Shown here: positions 43,369 through 51,715 of the stretch, in pieces | How positions within the stretch are numbered: position 1 is the stretch's first letter | Layout of the letters: the number at the start of each line of letters is the position of its first letter | NCBI GenBank assembly: GCA_025041175.1 | Contig: JAKCFJ010000001.1 | Span: forward strand, 248,001 to 312,000 | Length of the DNA stretch: 64,000 nucleotides | Direction: 5' to 3' | Source of the DNA: Halobacteriales archaeon YIM A00010 | Lineage (GTDB): Archaea > Halobacteriota > Halobacteria > Halobacteriales > Haloarculaceae | Notes under the pieces: model-generated | Databases searched by the model: none | Told to the model about the DNA's origin: nothing | Seen by the model: only the letters and a program-made list of their open reading frames with translations | Translations under genes and position numbers: made by a program

Positions 43369-43824
43369 ATGGAGCGGGCCTCACTTCGAGACAACCCACT
43401 GCTCGCTACGCTCTTGGGAGCGATCGTCACCGGTCTCGGTCACCTGTATCTCCGGCGCTGGCTCAGGTCGCTCGGGTGGCTTGGGGTCACAGTCGTCGCT
43501 TCAGTACTTTTCGTCCCCGAATCAACGATGGCCGCCATCGATTCGGGGACGCTCACTGACCCGTTACCGGTCTTTCCGCTCGTCCTCATCAGTACCGCCA
43601 GTGTCCTTGACGCATATCTCATTGCGAGACGCAAGCGAAAAGAGATGAACGGGAGAGGGGACACACGAGCACTCGGAACAGAGGGAGTCGACGGGACCGT
43701 GGCATGTCCCGCCTGCGGCAAGGATGTCGACCCCGACCTCGAGTTTTGTCACTGGTGTACGACCGAATTGGACAGCGTCGATATCACCGAACTGAACGGA
43801 CTCGACGAACACAACTCGAACTAA
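43369..43824 (+). CDS. Membrane protein with C-terminal zinc ribbon
   Basis: A 151-aa protein. The N-terminal half has two to three hydrophobic segments (LLATLLGAIVTGLGHLYLRR, LGWLGVTVVASVLFV, PLVLISTASVLDAYLIARR). The C-terminal half has a double-knuckle zinc ribbon, CPACGKD and CHWCTTEL. This design is common in haloarchaeal membrane proteins linked to transport or signalling. It is followed by the TetR gene after 2 bp, so the two are cotranscribed. Confidence 0.75.
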   Translation: MERASLRDNPLLATLLGAIVTGLGHLYLRRWLRSLGWLGVTVVASVLFVPESTMAAIDSGTLTDPLPVFPLVLISTASVLDAYLIARRKRKEMNGRGDTRALGTEGVDGTVACPACGKDVDPDLEFCHWCTTELDSVDITELNGLDEHNSN

Positions 43825-43826
43825 CA

Positions 43827-44435
43827 ATGGCTACCGACTCACCCGACGAGAAATGGAACACCGCCGAAACGGAGATCATGCAGGCAACCTACCGAGCGTT
43901 GCTCGCACACGGCTACGCTGACCTGTCGATCTCGCGTATCGCAGACGAGCTCGACAAATCGAAGGCTGCACTCTACTACCACTACGACTCGAAGGACGAT
44001 CTCCTCGTCGCATTTCTCGGGTTCGCCGTCGACAGATTCGAGACAACAATCAGTACTGAAACCGGAGCGGATCCGAACGACGACCTCGAACATGTCATCG
44101 AAAAGCTTCTTCCCCTCCGACCCGATGAGGAACAGCGGCAACTCCAGGAAGTCATGGTCGGTCTCCGCTCACAAGCCATGACGAACGAGGCTTTCCGCGA
44201 GCAGTTCACTCGGCTCGACGAACAAATTGTGATCACCACGGAAGAGATCATCCAGCGGGGTATCGACGACGGAGTATTCCGTGACGTCGATCCGACGCGA
44301 ATCGCAGAGCACATTCAAGCCACGATCAACGGCACGATGTACGCTCGGGCGACAACCAACCGAGAGAACGCGGCGGCGGCGACACGCGTCTCGCTCTCGT
44401 CGTACATCGACTCCGAACTGAGGCGGAACGCATGA
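43827..44435 (+). CDS. TetR/AcrR family transcriptional regulator
   Basis: A 202-aa protein. Residues 12-60 form the TetR HTH (ATYRALLAHGYADLSISRIADELDKSKAALYYHYDSKDDLL). The rest is a helical ligand-binding domain (RSQAMTNEAFREQF, IQATINGTMYARAT). It probably represses its own operon and the divergent P450/SDR/hydrolase operon until a lipophilic ligand binds. Confidence 0.93.
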   Translation: MATDSPDEKWNTAETEIMQATYRALLAHGYADLSISRIADELDKSKAALYYHYDSKDDLLVAFLGFAVDRFETTISTETGADPNDDLEHVIEKLLPLRPDEEQRQLQEVMVGLRSQAMTNEAFREQFTRLDEQIVITTEEIIQRGIDDGVFRDVDPTRIAEHIQATINGTMYARATTNRENAAAATRVSLSSYIDSELRRNA

Positions 44436-44495
44436 GTACGCGCGTTGTCAACCCAGCAATCGAGTAGTACTCTGGAGGCGTGTCCCCTGTTGTCG

Positions 44496-44683
44496 GATAG
44501 AATGCTCTCCATCCTCACCACCGGGAAGAAACTCGAAAATATTCAGCAGAATCCGCAGGTCATCTCGATCGAAAAGCACACTATCGGAACCGCAGAGTGG
44601 ATGGTGACCCAGGAGCGGCAACAGTGTATGATGAGACTGGGCGTATCAACGAGGCGGCACGGGATGTATTTCGACACTGTTAG
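44496..44683 (+). pseudogene. Fragment of a pyridoxamine-5'-phosphate-oxidase-like flavin-binding protein
   Basis: One frame reads LTTGKKLENIQQNPQV and GTAEWMVT, the FMN-binding core pattern of PNPOx-like haloarchaeal proteins. After that the similarity jumps to another frame: GAATVYDETGRINEAARDVF up to TAG 44683. The N-terminal strands and the C-terminus are missing. The remainder of 44436-44804 holds no gene. Confidence 0.55.
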
Positions 44684-44772
44684 CTTAGGCCGGCAGCTTC
44701 GACCGGCGGTTGATTGTTCTCGGATTCAGGCCACAGCCCGGGTGCGATGCTCCGAGAAATTCTCCTTGGCAA

Positions 44773-44804
44773 GGTTTAAACCGACCAAGGCGGTGATTCA
44801 GGGT
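44773..44804 (+). promoter_or_regulatory. Promoter of rpl11
   Basis: GGTTTAAACC (TATA-like TTTAAA) at about 44774-44783 is 22-31 bp upstream of ATG 44805. Transcription would start at or within a few bases of the ATG, so the mRNA is probably leaderless. Confidence 0.6.
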
Positions 44805-45290
44805 ATGGCTGGAACGATCGAGGTACTCGTCCCCGGCGGTCAGGCAACGCCTGGCCAACCCCTCGGGCCGGAGCTCGGCCCGACACCGGTGGACGTACAG
44901 GCAGTCGTCAGCGACATCAACGACCAGACCGAAGCGTTCGACGGGACGGAGGTTCCCGTTACCGTCACTTACGAGGACGACGGTAGTTTCGAGATCGACG
45001 TCGGCGTCCCGCCCACGGCGGCGCTGATCAAGGACGAGCTGGATTTCGAGACCGGAAGCGGCCGGCCACAAGCGGAGTTCGTCGCCGACATCTCACTCGA
45101 GCAGCTGAAACAGATCGCAGAGCAAAAGCAGTCGGATCTACTCGCGTACGACACGAAAAACGCGGCTAAGGAGATCGCTGGAACCTGTGTCTCACTCGGC
45201 GTTACCGTCGAGGGCGAGAACGCTCGCGCGTTCAAAGAGCAAATCGATGCGGGCGACTACGACGACTATTTCGAGACGGCCAGCGCGTAG
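44805..45290 (+). CDS. rpl11: Large ribosomal subunit protein uL11
   Basis: A 161-aa archaeal L11. Marks are MAGTIEVLVPGGQATPGQPLGPELGPTPV, GVPPTAALIKDEL, and the C-terminal rRNA-binding LAYDTKNAAKEIAGTCVSLGVTVEG. It forms the GTPase-associated base of the stalk on 23S rRNA. It is followed by a separate promoter region before rpl1. Confidence 0.97.
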   Translation: MAGTIEVLVPGGQATPGQPLGPELGPTPVDVQAVVSDINDQTEAFDGTEVPVTVTYEDDGSFEIDVGVPPTAALIKDELDFETGSGRPQAEFVADISLEQLKQIAEQKQSDLLAYDTKNAAKEIAGTCVSLGVTVEGENARAFKEQIDAGDYDDYFETASA

Positions 45291-45461
45291 GCAGCTTTTC
45301 GCTCTACCGCACCACTATCTTCCGTTGGCTCCTGTCGGACTGTTACCTCCGTTGTGTACACTTCGACGTGTTTAAGTCCGTGATCGTAGTGTGTTGGGAT
45401 GAGGCAGGTTACGCGCCTGTTTCACGCCGTAGCAGCCACTGGCGGACTACGGAGGTGAACA
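45291..45461 (+). promoter_or_regulatory. Promoter and structured leader of the rpl1-rpl10-rpl12 operon
   Basis: A TATA-like GTGTTTAAGT at about 45368-45377 precedes a transcribed leader of some 60 bases. The leader holds CCGTAG (45427-45432) able to pair with CTACGG (45447-45452), with an inner GCC/GGC pairing, and ends in a strong RBS, GGAGGTGA at 45451-45458, before ATG 45462. Archaeal L1 is known to autoregulate by binding its own mRNA. This hairpin, which overlaps the RBS, is a candidate site; that link is inferred. Confidence 0.55.
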
Positions 45462-46100
45462 ATGGCAAATCAGGAATTAGAGGACGTAGTTTCTCGCGCG
45501 ATTGAAGAGGCTCCGCCGCGGAATTTCCGTGAGTCGGTCGACCTCGCCATCAATCTGCGCGATCTAGATCTCAACGACCCGAACAACCGCGTCGACGAGG
45601 GCGTCGTTCTTCCACGCGGGACGGGCCAGGAGACTCGTATCGTCGTGTTCGCAGAGGGCGAGACCGCCCTTCGCGCCGAAGACGTTGCCGACGACGTACT
45701 CGACAGCGACGAGCTGTCGGATCTCGGTGACGACTCCGGTGACGCGAAGGATCTCGCCAGCGAGACGGATTTCTTCGTCGCACAAGCGAGCATGATGCAG
45801 GACATCGGTCGGTATCTCGGGACCGTGCTCGGTCCGCGAGGGAAGATGCCGACGCCGCTCCAACCCGACGACGACGTCGTCGAAGTCGTCGAACGGATGA
45901 AAAGTACCGTCCAGCTTCGCAGCGGCGAGCGGCGCACGTTCCACACGCTCGTCGGATCGGCGGAGATGGCTCCGGATGATATCGCCGACAACATCGACGT
46001 GATCATCCGTCGGTTGGAGGCGGACTTGGAGAAAGGCCCGCTCAACATCGATTCGATCTACGTGAAGACGACGATGGGCCCGTCGATGGAGGTGGCCTGA
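45462..46100 (+). CDS. rpl1: Large ribosomal subunit protein uL1
   Basis: A 212-aa archaeal L1, shorter than bacterial L1 as expected. Marks are [44 protein letters not shown], and the C-terminal [16 protein letters not shown]. It binds 23S rRNA at the E-site stalk and can bind its own mRNA. One base separates its stop from the rpl10 start. Confidence 0.97.
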   Translation: MANQELEDVVSRAIEEAPPRNFRESVDLAINLRDLDLNDPNNRVDEGVVLPRGTGQETRIVVFAEGETALRAEDVADDVLDSDELSDLGDDSGDAKDLASETDFFVAQASMMQDIGRYLGTVLGPRGKMPTPLQPDDDVVEVVERMKSTVQLRSGERRTFHTLVGSAEMAPDDIADNIDVIIRRLEADLEKGPLNIDSIYVKTTMGPSMEVA

Positions 46101-46101
46101 G

Positions 46102-47145
46102 ATGTCCGCAGAATCCCAACCGGAACACAAAACGGAGGTCATTCCGGAGTGGAAGCGCGAGGAGGTCGATGCGCTCACGGCGCTCATCGAGCGCTACGAA
46201 AGCATCGGCGTCGTGAACATCGCGGGCATCCCGAGCAAGCAACTGCAGAAGATGCGCCGGGATCTCCACGGCAGCGCCGAACTCCGAGTGAGCCGGAACA
46301 CGCTCCTCACCCGCGCGCTCGAAGCGAGCGCTCAGGGATTCGATGAGCTGACCGGTCTCGTAGGCGGACAGGTCGGTCTCATCGGGACGGACGACAACCC
46401 GTTCGGGCTGTACAAGGAACTCGAGGCGTCGAAAACGCCCGCGCCGATCAATCCGGGCGAGGTCGCGCCCAACGACATCGTGATCCCCGAAGGGGACACA
46501 GGCATCGACCCCGGGCCGTTCGTGGGCGAGCTGCAGCAAGTGGGTGCGAACGCGCGGATCGACAGCGGTTCCATTCAGGTTCTCGAGGACTCGACGGTCC
46601 TCGAAGCCGGCGAAGAAGTGAGCGCCCAGCTCGCGAACGTGTTGAACGAGCTCGGTATCGAGCCGAAAGAGGTCGGTCTCGACCTCCAGGGCGTCTACTC
46701 GGAGGGCGTGTTCTTCGAACCCGAAGAGCTGGCGATCGACATCGAAGAGTACCGGGCCGACGTGCAGTCGGCCGTCGCTGCCGGGCGCAACCTCTCGGTC
46801 AACGCCGTCTACCCGACGGCCAGAACCGCGGACGCGCTGGTCTCGAAGGCGAGCAACGAGGCGCGCAGCCTCGGGCTGTTCGCCGCGATCGAAAGCCCGG
46901 ACATCGCGGACGATCTCGTCTCGAAGGCGGACGCCCAGATGCGCGCGCTCGCCGCGGTCATCGACGACGAGGAGGCGCTCCCCGAGGAGTTGCGCGGCGT
47001 CGATGCGCCCGCAGCCACCGAGACGACGGAATCTACCGAGGAAACCGCCGAGGAAACCGAGGATGCCGAGGATGCCGAGAGCGAACCCGACGACGAGGAT
47101 GACGACGACGGCGGAGCCGAAGGACTCGGCGAGATGTTTGGGTAG
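46102..47145 (+). CDS. rpl10: Large ribosomal subunit protein uL10 (P0)
   Basis: A 347-aa archaeal P0/L10, the scaffold that binds L12 dimers. The N-terminal rRNA-binding part has [35 protein letters not shown]-type sequence and [13 protein letters not shown]. The C-terminal half has helices for L12 binding ([19 protein letters not shown]). The tail is an acidic stretch ending GLGEMFG, shared with L12. Confidence 0.97.
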   Translation: MSAESQPEHKTEVIPEWKREEVDALTALIERYESIGVVNIAGIPSKQLQKMRRDLHGSAELRVSRNTLLTRALEASAQGFDELTGLVGGQVGLIGTDDNPFGLYKELEASKTPAPINPGEVAPNDIVIPEGDTGIDPGPFVGELQQVGANARIDSGSIQVLEDSTVLEAGEEVSAQLANVLNELGIEPKEVGLDLQGVYSEGVFFEPEELAIDIEEYRADVQSAVAAGRNLSVNAVYPTARTADALVSKASNEARSLGLFAAIESPDIADDLVSKADAQMRALAAVIDDEEALPEELRGVDAPAATETTESTEETAEETEDAEDAESEPDDEDDDDGGAEGLGEMFG

Positions 47146-47186
47146 CGGATCGAATCACGAACAACCGACGCTAACAACGAACACAA

Positions 47187-47543
47187 ATGGAGTACATTTA
47201 CGCAGCACTCATCTTGAACGAATCGGGCGAAGAAATCACCGAAGACAACGTCACCGGCGTTCTCGAAGCCGCTGATGTCGATGTCGAGGAATCCCGTGTC
47301 AAGGCGCTCATCGCCGCGCTCGAGGACGTCGACATCGAGGAGGCTGTCGAGCAGGCGGCCGCAGTCCCGGCAGGGGGCGCAGGTGCGGCCGGCGGAGCCG
47401 GTGCAGCCGAGGCCGGAGCCGAAGCCGACGAGGCCGAAGCCGAAGAAGAGGAATCCGAAGCCGACGAGGCCGGAGCCGAAGAAGAGGAAGAGGAAGAGGA
47501 CGAGGAGGCCAGCGGCGAGGGTCTCGGCCAGCTGTTCGGCTGA
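47187..47543 (+). CDS. rpl12: Large ribosomal subunit protein P1 (L12)
   Basis: A 118-aa archaeal P1-type stalk protein. The N-terminal dimerisation helices (MEYIYAALILNESGEEITEDN) are followed by an Ala/Gly/Glu hinge and a very acidic tail ending GEGLGQLFG that binds translation GTPases. The hinge-to-tail coding sequence is a low-complexity repeat. Confidence 0.97.
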   Translation: MEYIYAALILNESGEEITEDNVTGVLEAADVDVEESRVKALIAALEDVDIEEAVEQAAAVPAGGAGAAGGAGAAEAGAEADEAEAEEEESEADEAGAEEEEEEEDEEASGEGLGQLFG

Positions 47544-47634
47544 GTCGGATCGACAGCAGAGCTATCCTTTTCACGTCGTGTCGGAATAGTGTAATCACGA
47601 GGGTTTAGGTCGGATACCGCGCCCAGCGGTCGCA

Positions 47635-48448
47635 ATGGTGTTGGATGTCGTGGTGGTTGCTCCCGACCGAACGACAGCGCTGCTCGCGTTCGTGGCCGCG
47701 GGGTGTGTGTTCGGCGTGGTGAGCGGTCTCGTGCCGGGGCTTCACGCGAACAACATGGCGTTTCTGCTGGCGGCGATCGCGCCGTCGGTTCCCGGTCCCC
47801 CGCCGCTCGTCGGGGCAGCGATGCTGGCTGCGGGCGTCGTTCACACGTTTCTGGATATCGCTCCAATGCTCGCGCTCGGGGTTCCCGATCCGGCGATGGC
47901 CGTGAGTGCGCTCCCCGGTCACCGGCTCGTGCTCGAAGGGCGTGGCGGTGAAGCGCTTCGCCTCTCGGCGCTCGGCAGTGGGCTGGCGGTCGTGCTTTCG
48001 GTTCCATTGGCAGTCCCACTCACGGCCGTGATGGTGGCCGCAGACCCCTTCATCAGCGCCAACCGGTCGGTCGTGCTCGGAGCGATCGTTCTCGCGTTGC
48101 TCGGAACGGAGTCGAGCGCGCGTCGGATCGGTAGTGGCGCGCTCGCGTTCGCGGCGAGCGCCGGTCTCGGGCTGATCGCGCTCGATCTCCCGACGAACCC
48201 ACCGCTGGCCGTCGGAAGCGTTCTCACGCCGCTGTTCACGGGGCTGTTCGGTGCGCCCGTGCTGATCGACGCCATGGAGGGAAACGGGATCCCCGAACAG
48301 CACGGCGCGAGCATCACCCTCTCGCGCCGAACCACCGGTGGTCTCGGCGGCGTCGGGACGCTGTGTGGCGCGGTCGTCGGCTACATCCCTGGCGTCTCGA
48401 GCGCCATCGCGGCAACGCTCGCGCTGGTTACCGTCCCCGGTCGGTACG
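47635..48448 (+). pseudogene. TctA/DUF112-type permease, 5' part, split by the integrated element
   Basis: Codons 1-271 of an integral membrane protein with many hydrophobic segments. Marks of the TctA-like family are FGVVSGLVPGLHANNMAFLL near residue 25, GVPDPAMAVSALPGHRLVLEG, and VVGYIPGVSSAIAATLALVT. At 48436-48448 (PGRY and the next base) the sequence enters the integrated element. The open frame runs on to 48642 as a chimeric tail with no coding character. The missing 3' part is at 61600-62021 in the same frame. It is probably a transporter for carboxylates or a similar solute. The split copy is probably non-functional. Confidence 0.88.
48436..48448 (+). repeat. attL: 13-bp direct repeat CCCGGTCGGTACG
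   Basis: It is identical to 61587-61599. It lies within the permease coding sequence (codons for Pro-Gly-Arg-Tyr) at the start of a 13,151-bp segment, beside the integrase module. Confidence 0.85.
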
Positions 48449-48487
48449 CTAAGATTTATACCCATACTATTCCCATAGACGAATGCA

Positions 48488-49036
48488 ATGGGAAACAAGA
48501 CAGCATCCATCAAAGTGATGCTCGAACCCGACGAGAAGGAAGACTGGAAGGAGATGGCGGGCGATTACAACAAATCGCTCTCCGATCTCATCCGTACCTG
48601 CGTGGCAAAAGAGCGCGCGCGAGATGGCGGCAATCTGTTTGAGACAGACACGAACACGTCAAATGGCGCGAGTACGGAGGTGCTCGACCGCCTCGACAAG
48701 ATCGAGTCACAGCTGGGCGATGGCGGCCAATCGATCCACCACCGGCTGGCAGCGATCGAGTCACAGCTCACTGATGATCCACAGGCGCGTGACCACGCGT
48801 CGAAGGTCTACGGCGCGCTGTGTGATCACGATGACTTTGTTCCGGATGATCCCACACACCCAGATCCAGGCTTTGACCGTGAGCTGTACGAGCGAAAGGG
48901 CGTGCTCTCCGGTGAACCCGCCGATATCGCGCGCTTTCTCGATCTCCCCGAGGACGACGTACAGCGCGCGCTCGACGATCTGCGCGCCGATATGCACAAC
49001 GTCCACGAGGACGACGGGAGGTACTACCGCTCGTGA
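48488..49036 (+). CDS. RHH/coiled-coil DNA-binding protein upstream of the integrase
   Basis: A 182-aa protein. Residues 5-40 resemble a ribbon-helix-helix (KTASIKVMLEPDEKEDWKEM, NKSLSDLIRTCV). A short coiled coil follows (VLDRLDKIESQL, HHRLAAIESQL), then a C-terminal winged-helix-like segment (GEPADIARFLDLPEDDVQRALDDL). It overlaps the integrase start by four bases. Such genes often precede integrases in haloarchaeal elements and may act as recombination directionality or regulatory factors; that role is inferred. A TATA-like GATTTATACC lies 28-37 bp upstream, within the element. Confidence 0.7.
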   Translation: MGNKTASIKVMLEPDEKEDWKEMAGDYNKSLSDLIRTCVAKERARDGGNLFETDTNTSNGASTEVLDRLDKIESQLGDGGQSIHHRLAAIESQLTDDPQARDHASKVYGALCDHDDFVPDDPTHPDPGFDRELYERKGVLSGEPADIARFLDLPEDDVQRALDDLRADMHNVHEDDGRYYRS

Positions 49037-49965
49037 AGACGATCGAGTGGAGAGACGACAACGTGGCCCGGTATCTCGACCGCCTCGGCCGAAAGAAAGG
49101 GACGGATTCGAGCACGTTCTTGCAGGCGCGGCGCTCGTGTGAGCTGTTTCAGGACTTTCTCGACGGGGGGGATCTCCGCGAGGTCACACCGCTCGTCGTG
49201 GAGGACTTCCTCCTCGCCCTGCGTGACGACGGGTTCGCGTTTTCAACGGTTAACAGCCGATACAAGCGCATTCTCCGGCTCTATGACGTTCTTGTCAACA
49301 AATACGAACTCCCGGAATACGGTCCGAACCCCTGTGATCCGATCTCGCCGCGCGAGCTGATCGACACCACCGACGAGAACGGCGATGTGCGGAAATACGT
49401 CACGGAGGCCGAGAAGGATGCGATGATCGAGGAGCTGTCTGAGTATGAGTACTACGTCCGGAATCGCGCGATCATCGAAACCCTGTGGCAAACGGGGATG
49501 CGCCAAGGAGAACTCCGGAACGCGAAGCTCGACAACCTGAACCGTGATGGCCGCTCGATCCGAATCTACGCGAGTAAGACCGACGACTGGCGAACGGTCC
49601 ACTACCGCCCGGCGCTCGACAGCGCGCTGGATCTGTGGCTCGATGTCGAGCGCAACACACACCCCGAGAGCGAGTACCTGTTCGTGGCCGCCCACTCCGA
49701 GAGGCTCGAATCTGCTGGCATCAAAGAGATCGTCAGGAAGGCTGCAAAGCCGATCAACGAAAAGATCGGGGAAACGCAAAACGGACAGACTCGCTGGCGC
49801 ATATCGGCCCACAGCCTCCGTCACGGCCACGCTGTCCACGCGCTCAAGCAAGGCGTGGACGTGCGATCAGTTCAGAAACAGCTTGGCCACGCAGACATCT
49901 CGACCACGATGCGATATCTGGATCTCATCGAGGACGACGTGAAAATGGCCTACAAAGCTTTCTGA
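49033..49965 (+). CDS. int: Tyrosine recombinase / integrase (XerC/D-like)
   Basis: A 310-aa integrase from GTG 49033. The N-terminal SAM-like core-binding domain covers residues 5-100 (YLDRLGRKKGTDSSTFLQAR). The catalytic domain has every active-site residue: Arg157 (TGMRQGE), Lys182 (YASK), His260 and Arg263 (HSLRH), His286 (LGHADI) and Tyr295 (TMRYLDL). It is complete, so the element may still be able to move. It is about 0.6 kb from attL, as in many integrative elements. It probably recombines at the CCCGGTCGGTACG repeat. Confidence 0.93.
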   Translation: MKTIEWRDDNVARYLDRLGRKKGTDSSTFLQARRSCELFQDFLDGGDLREVTPLVVEDFLLALRDDGFAFSTVNSRYKRILRLYDVLVNKYELPEYGPNPCDPISPRELIDTTDENGDVRKYVTEAEKDAMIEELSEYEYYVRNRAIIETLWQTGMRQGELRNAKLDNLNRDGRSIRIYASKTDDWRTVHYRPALDSALDLWLDVERNTHPESEYLFVAAHSERLESAGIKEIVRKAAKPINEKIGETQNGQTRWRISAHSLRHGHAVHALKQGVDVRSVQKQLGHADISTTMRYLDLIEDDVKMAYKAF

Positions 49966-49981
49966 AGGGGGATCTCCCCCT
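49966..49981. terminator. Hairpin between convergent genes
   Basis: AGGGGGA-TC-TCCCCCT, a 7-bp perfect stem directly after the integrase stop and 28 bp before the end of the leftward wHTH gene. It may be a bidirectional terminator or only a palindrome. Confidence 0.45.
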
Positions 49982-50008
49982 GCTACACCCAGGGTGAAGA
50001 CCCTCCGA

Positions 50009-50215
50009 TCACCGCTCCACGGCCTTCCAGACGTACGATTGGCCGATCTCTGCCATGCCCACGCGCCCTTGGTCGTGGAGATCGAGCAAACGGAGCCGGG
50101 CGTTTTGACGCGTGCACTCCACGTGATCAGCTACCCCCTGTGTGCCTACGGGAGCCAGCTTTTCCACGGCCTGGATGAACTCCTCGTCTGTGAAATCCCG
50201 TCGGTTGTCGCTCAT
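50009..50215 (-). CDS. Small winged-helix DNA-binding protein
   Basis: A 68-aa protein from ATG 50215 (an upstream start at 50242 is possible). The sequence DEEFIQAVEKLAPVGTQGVADHVECTRQNARLRLLDLHDQGRVGMAEIG is a compact winged helix of the type found in haloarchaeal viruses and plasmids. It is divergent from the gene at 50397, so it may act as the regulator of the element's left-hand switch region. Confidence 0.7.
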   Translation of the reverse strand: MSDNRRDFTDEEFIQAVEKLAPVGTQGVADHVECTRQNARLRLLDLHDQGRVGMAEIGQSYVWKAVER

Positions 50216-50242
50216 GCTCGTCGATAAGCAATCCGTACTCAA

Positions 50243-50396
50243 ATAGGTGTTTTTCCCCGAGGGAAAGTACTAAGTGGTATGCATTCTATGTGAGTATTGG
50301 GACCGACCAGAACGCTGCCGGTCAGAGGCGAAAGTCGTGCAAATGAGGGTGTTGTGACCACCCTCGGTCGGTTCCATCTTAGCCGCAGATCGAACC
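50243..50396. promoter_or_regulatory. Divergent control region of the element
   Basis: About 150-180 bp between the leftward wHTH and a rightward gene, the only divergent pair in the element's left half. AT-rich patches (AAATAGGTGTTTTTCC, AGTACTAAGTGGTATG) may hold promoters. CCCCGAGGG at about 50257-50265 is a small palindrome. No cognate operator repeat is clear. Confidence 0.4.
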
Positions 50397-50744
50397 ATGT
50401 TTTCCAACGCATCCCGAGCAAATCAAACTGACGGAGAACAGGCAGACAACAACGACTACGAGCGAGCGGTATCCCGCGCGTGTGACTCCCTCGAAGAGGC
50501 CGATCACAGCGCGTTCGTCGTGATCACAGCGGCGCGTGTGGGCGACGGGTTTGATTTCGAGCTGGTAGAGCAGGCGGACGGTGAGCGCGCCGAGATCGCC
50601 GCCAAGGCCCGCATCGCGCTGCTGGGCGCGCATCTGCACGTCCTGTCCGAGATGAGCGACGACCTCACGCCGCACGACCTCGCCAGCAACGTGGCTTCGC
50701 TCGTCGAGCGCGGCGAGCTGTTCGAGGCCGAACGCGTCGAGTAG
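50397..50744 (+). CDS. Small acidic element protein, unknown
   Basis: A 115-aa helical, acidic protein. The middle (AFVVITAARVGDGFDFELVEQADG) alternates beta-strand and loop; the C-terminus is helical (DLASNVASLVERGELFEAERVE). It converges on the small-terminase-like gene with a 1-bp gap. No family is recognised. The base composition and a clean ATG support a real gene. Confidence 0.6.
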   Translation: MFSNASRANQTDGEQADNNDYERAVSRACDSLEEADHSAFVVITAARVGDGFDFELVEQADGERAEIAAKARIALLGAHLHVLSEMSDDLTPHDLASNVASLVERGELFEAERVE

Positions 50745-50745
50745 G

Positions 50746-51441
50746 TCACTCGGTACGGCATTTTACTGGCGGCCCGACCGACGCGGATTCTTTGTTTGTT
50801 TCCCCAGATCGGGATTCATCCACGTCGTCCTCGTCGTGATCGGCCTCCTCGGCGGCCACGCTGTGAATGGTCAGGTTCACAGTCAGATTGCCCTCCTCAA
50901 GCTTCTCTCGTGGGCTTTTGTCGAGAATGCCGAACTTCTCAAGCCCGGCCAGATTATCCCGAGCGAGGCGGTGATACGCCAGCATGAGCGGATGTTCTTT
51001 TTGCCGCTCGGTCACCTCCCCGTCTGGCCCAACCATCTCCTCGTCGAGCACGAGGCCATCATCGGCCAGCAGGCCGTTGATCCGGAGCCGCTTGTGGCGA
51101 TCGATCGCCAACAGCCACACATCGGCCGATTTGGCGAATTTATCGTACCCAAACGGCGCGTCGTGCATGTAGCTCTTGTAGATATCCACGGTGAACTGTT
51201 GCTGTGGAGGCTCTAAGTGCTCGAAGTACTTCGAGGGGGGCACGCCCTCGCCGTGGGTCATGCCGTTGATGTTACCCTCGGGCGCGCCGGCGTTGCCTCC
51301 ACACACCCAGCACGCGCCCTCTCCCTCGTGATCGGTCCGGTGGCCGGGTGGATTGTCACAGATCTCATCACCGTCGAGATGCGGCCCTGGGCGGCCACAG
51401 ATCGGGTTGCCCTCCTCGTCGGTCTCGGGATACTCACTCAT
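50746..51441 (-). CDS. Small-terminase-like protein (P27-like) with N-terminal zinc motif
   Basis: A 231-aa protein from ATG 51441. The N-terminus has spaced Cys/His residues (ICGRPGPHL, ICDNPPGH, CWVCGG). Then GAPEGNINGMTHG resembles the GAPKGNxNAxKHG motif that starts many phage small terminases. HPLMLAYHRLARDNLAGLEKFGI matches the C-terminal helix of P27-type TerS. TerS recognises DNA for packaging. The last gene of the leftward operon; no large terminase gene follows. The assignment rests on motif recognition only. Confidence 0.6.
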   Translation of the reverse strand: MSEYPETDEEGNPICGRPGPHLDGDEICDNPPGHRTDHEGEGACWVCGGNAGAPEGNINGMTHGEGVPPSKYFEHLEPPQQQFTVDIYKSYMHDAPFGYDKFAKSADVWLLAIDRHKRLRINGLLADDGLVLDEEMVGPDGEVTERQKEHPLMLAYHRLARDNLAGLEKFGILDKSPREKLEEGNLTVNLTIHSVAAEEADHDEDDVDESRSGETNKESASVGPPVKCRTE

Positions 51442-51715
51442 CAGCACACCCCTCCACGAACTCACGCGCCGCCGCGCCATCGAGCGGGAGGTCGGCCGCC
51501 TCCACGCACGTGTGGCAGGCGATCATCACGCCGATCTCGACCTCGTCGCCTGTGGCCACGTCCTGGGCGGCCGAGATGGCCGCCTCAGCATCGTCCAGTA
51601 TCTCCACGTGGTCACACCACGAGACGAGGGCGTGGCTCCGTGTGGGCGCTCCACAGCTGTCACACGAGACCATCGGCGGTCCACGGGCGGCGAGTTGGTG
51701 TAAGTCGTGCGTCAT
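51434..51715 (-). CDS. Small zinc-binding element protein
   Basis: A 93-aa protein with CDSCGAP, CDH, and CHTC motifs and an acidic helix between them (EILDDAEAAISAAQDVATGDE). It overlaps its downstream neighbour by eight bases and abuts the upstream one, so it is within one operon. No family is recognised. Confidence 0.6.
   Translation of the reverse strand: MTHDLHQLAARGPPMVSCDSCGAPTRSHALVSWCDHVEILDDAEAAISAAQDVATGDEVEIGVMIACHTCVEAADLPLDGAAAREFVEGCADE

Noticed and set aside
48449-48642. Open-frame tail of the permease extending into the element
   Set aside because: The residues after PGRY lie on the 5' region of the element's first gene in another frame; this is a chimeric read-through, not a natural C-terminus.
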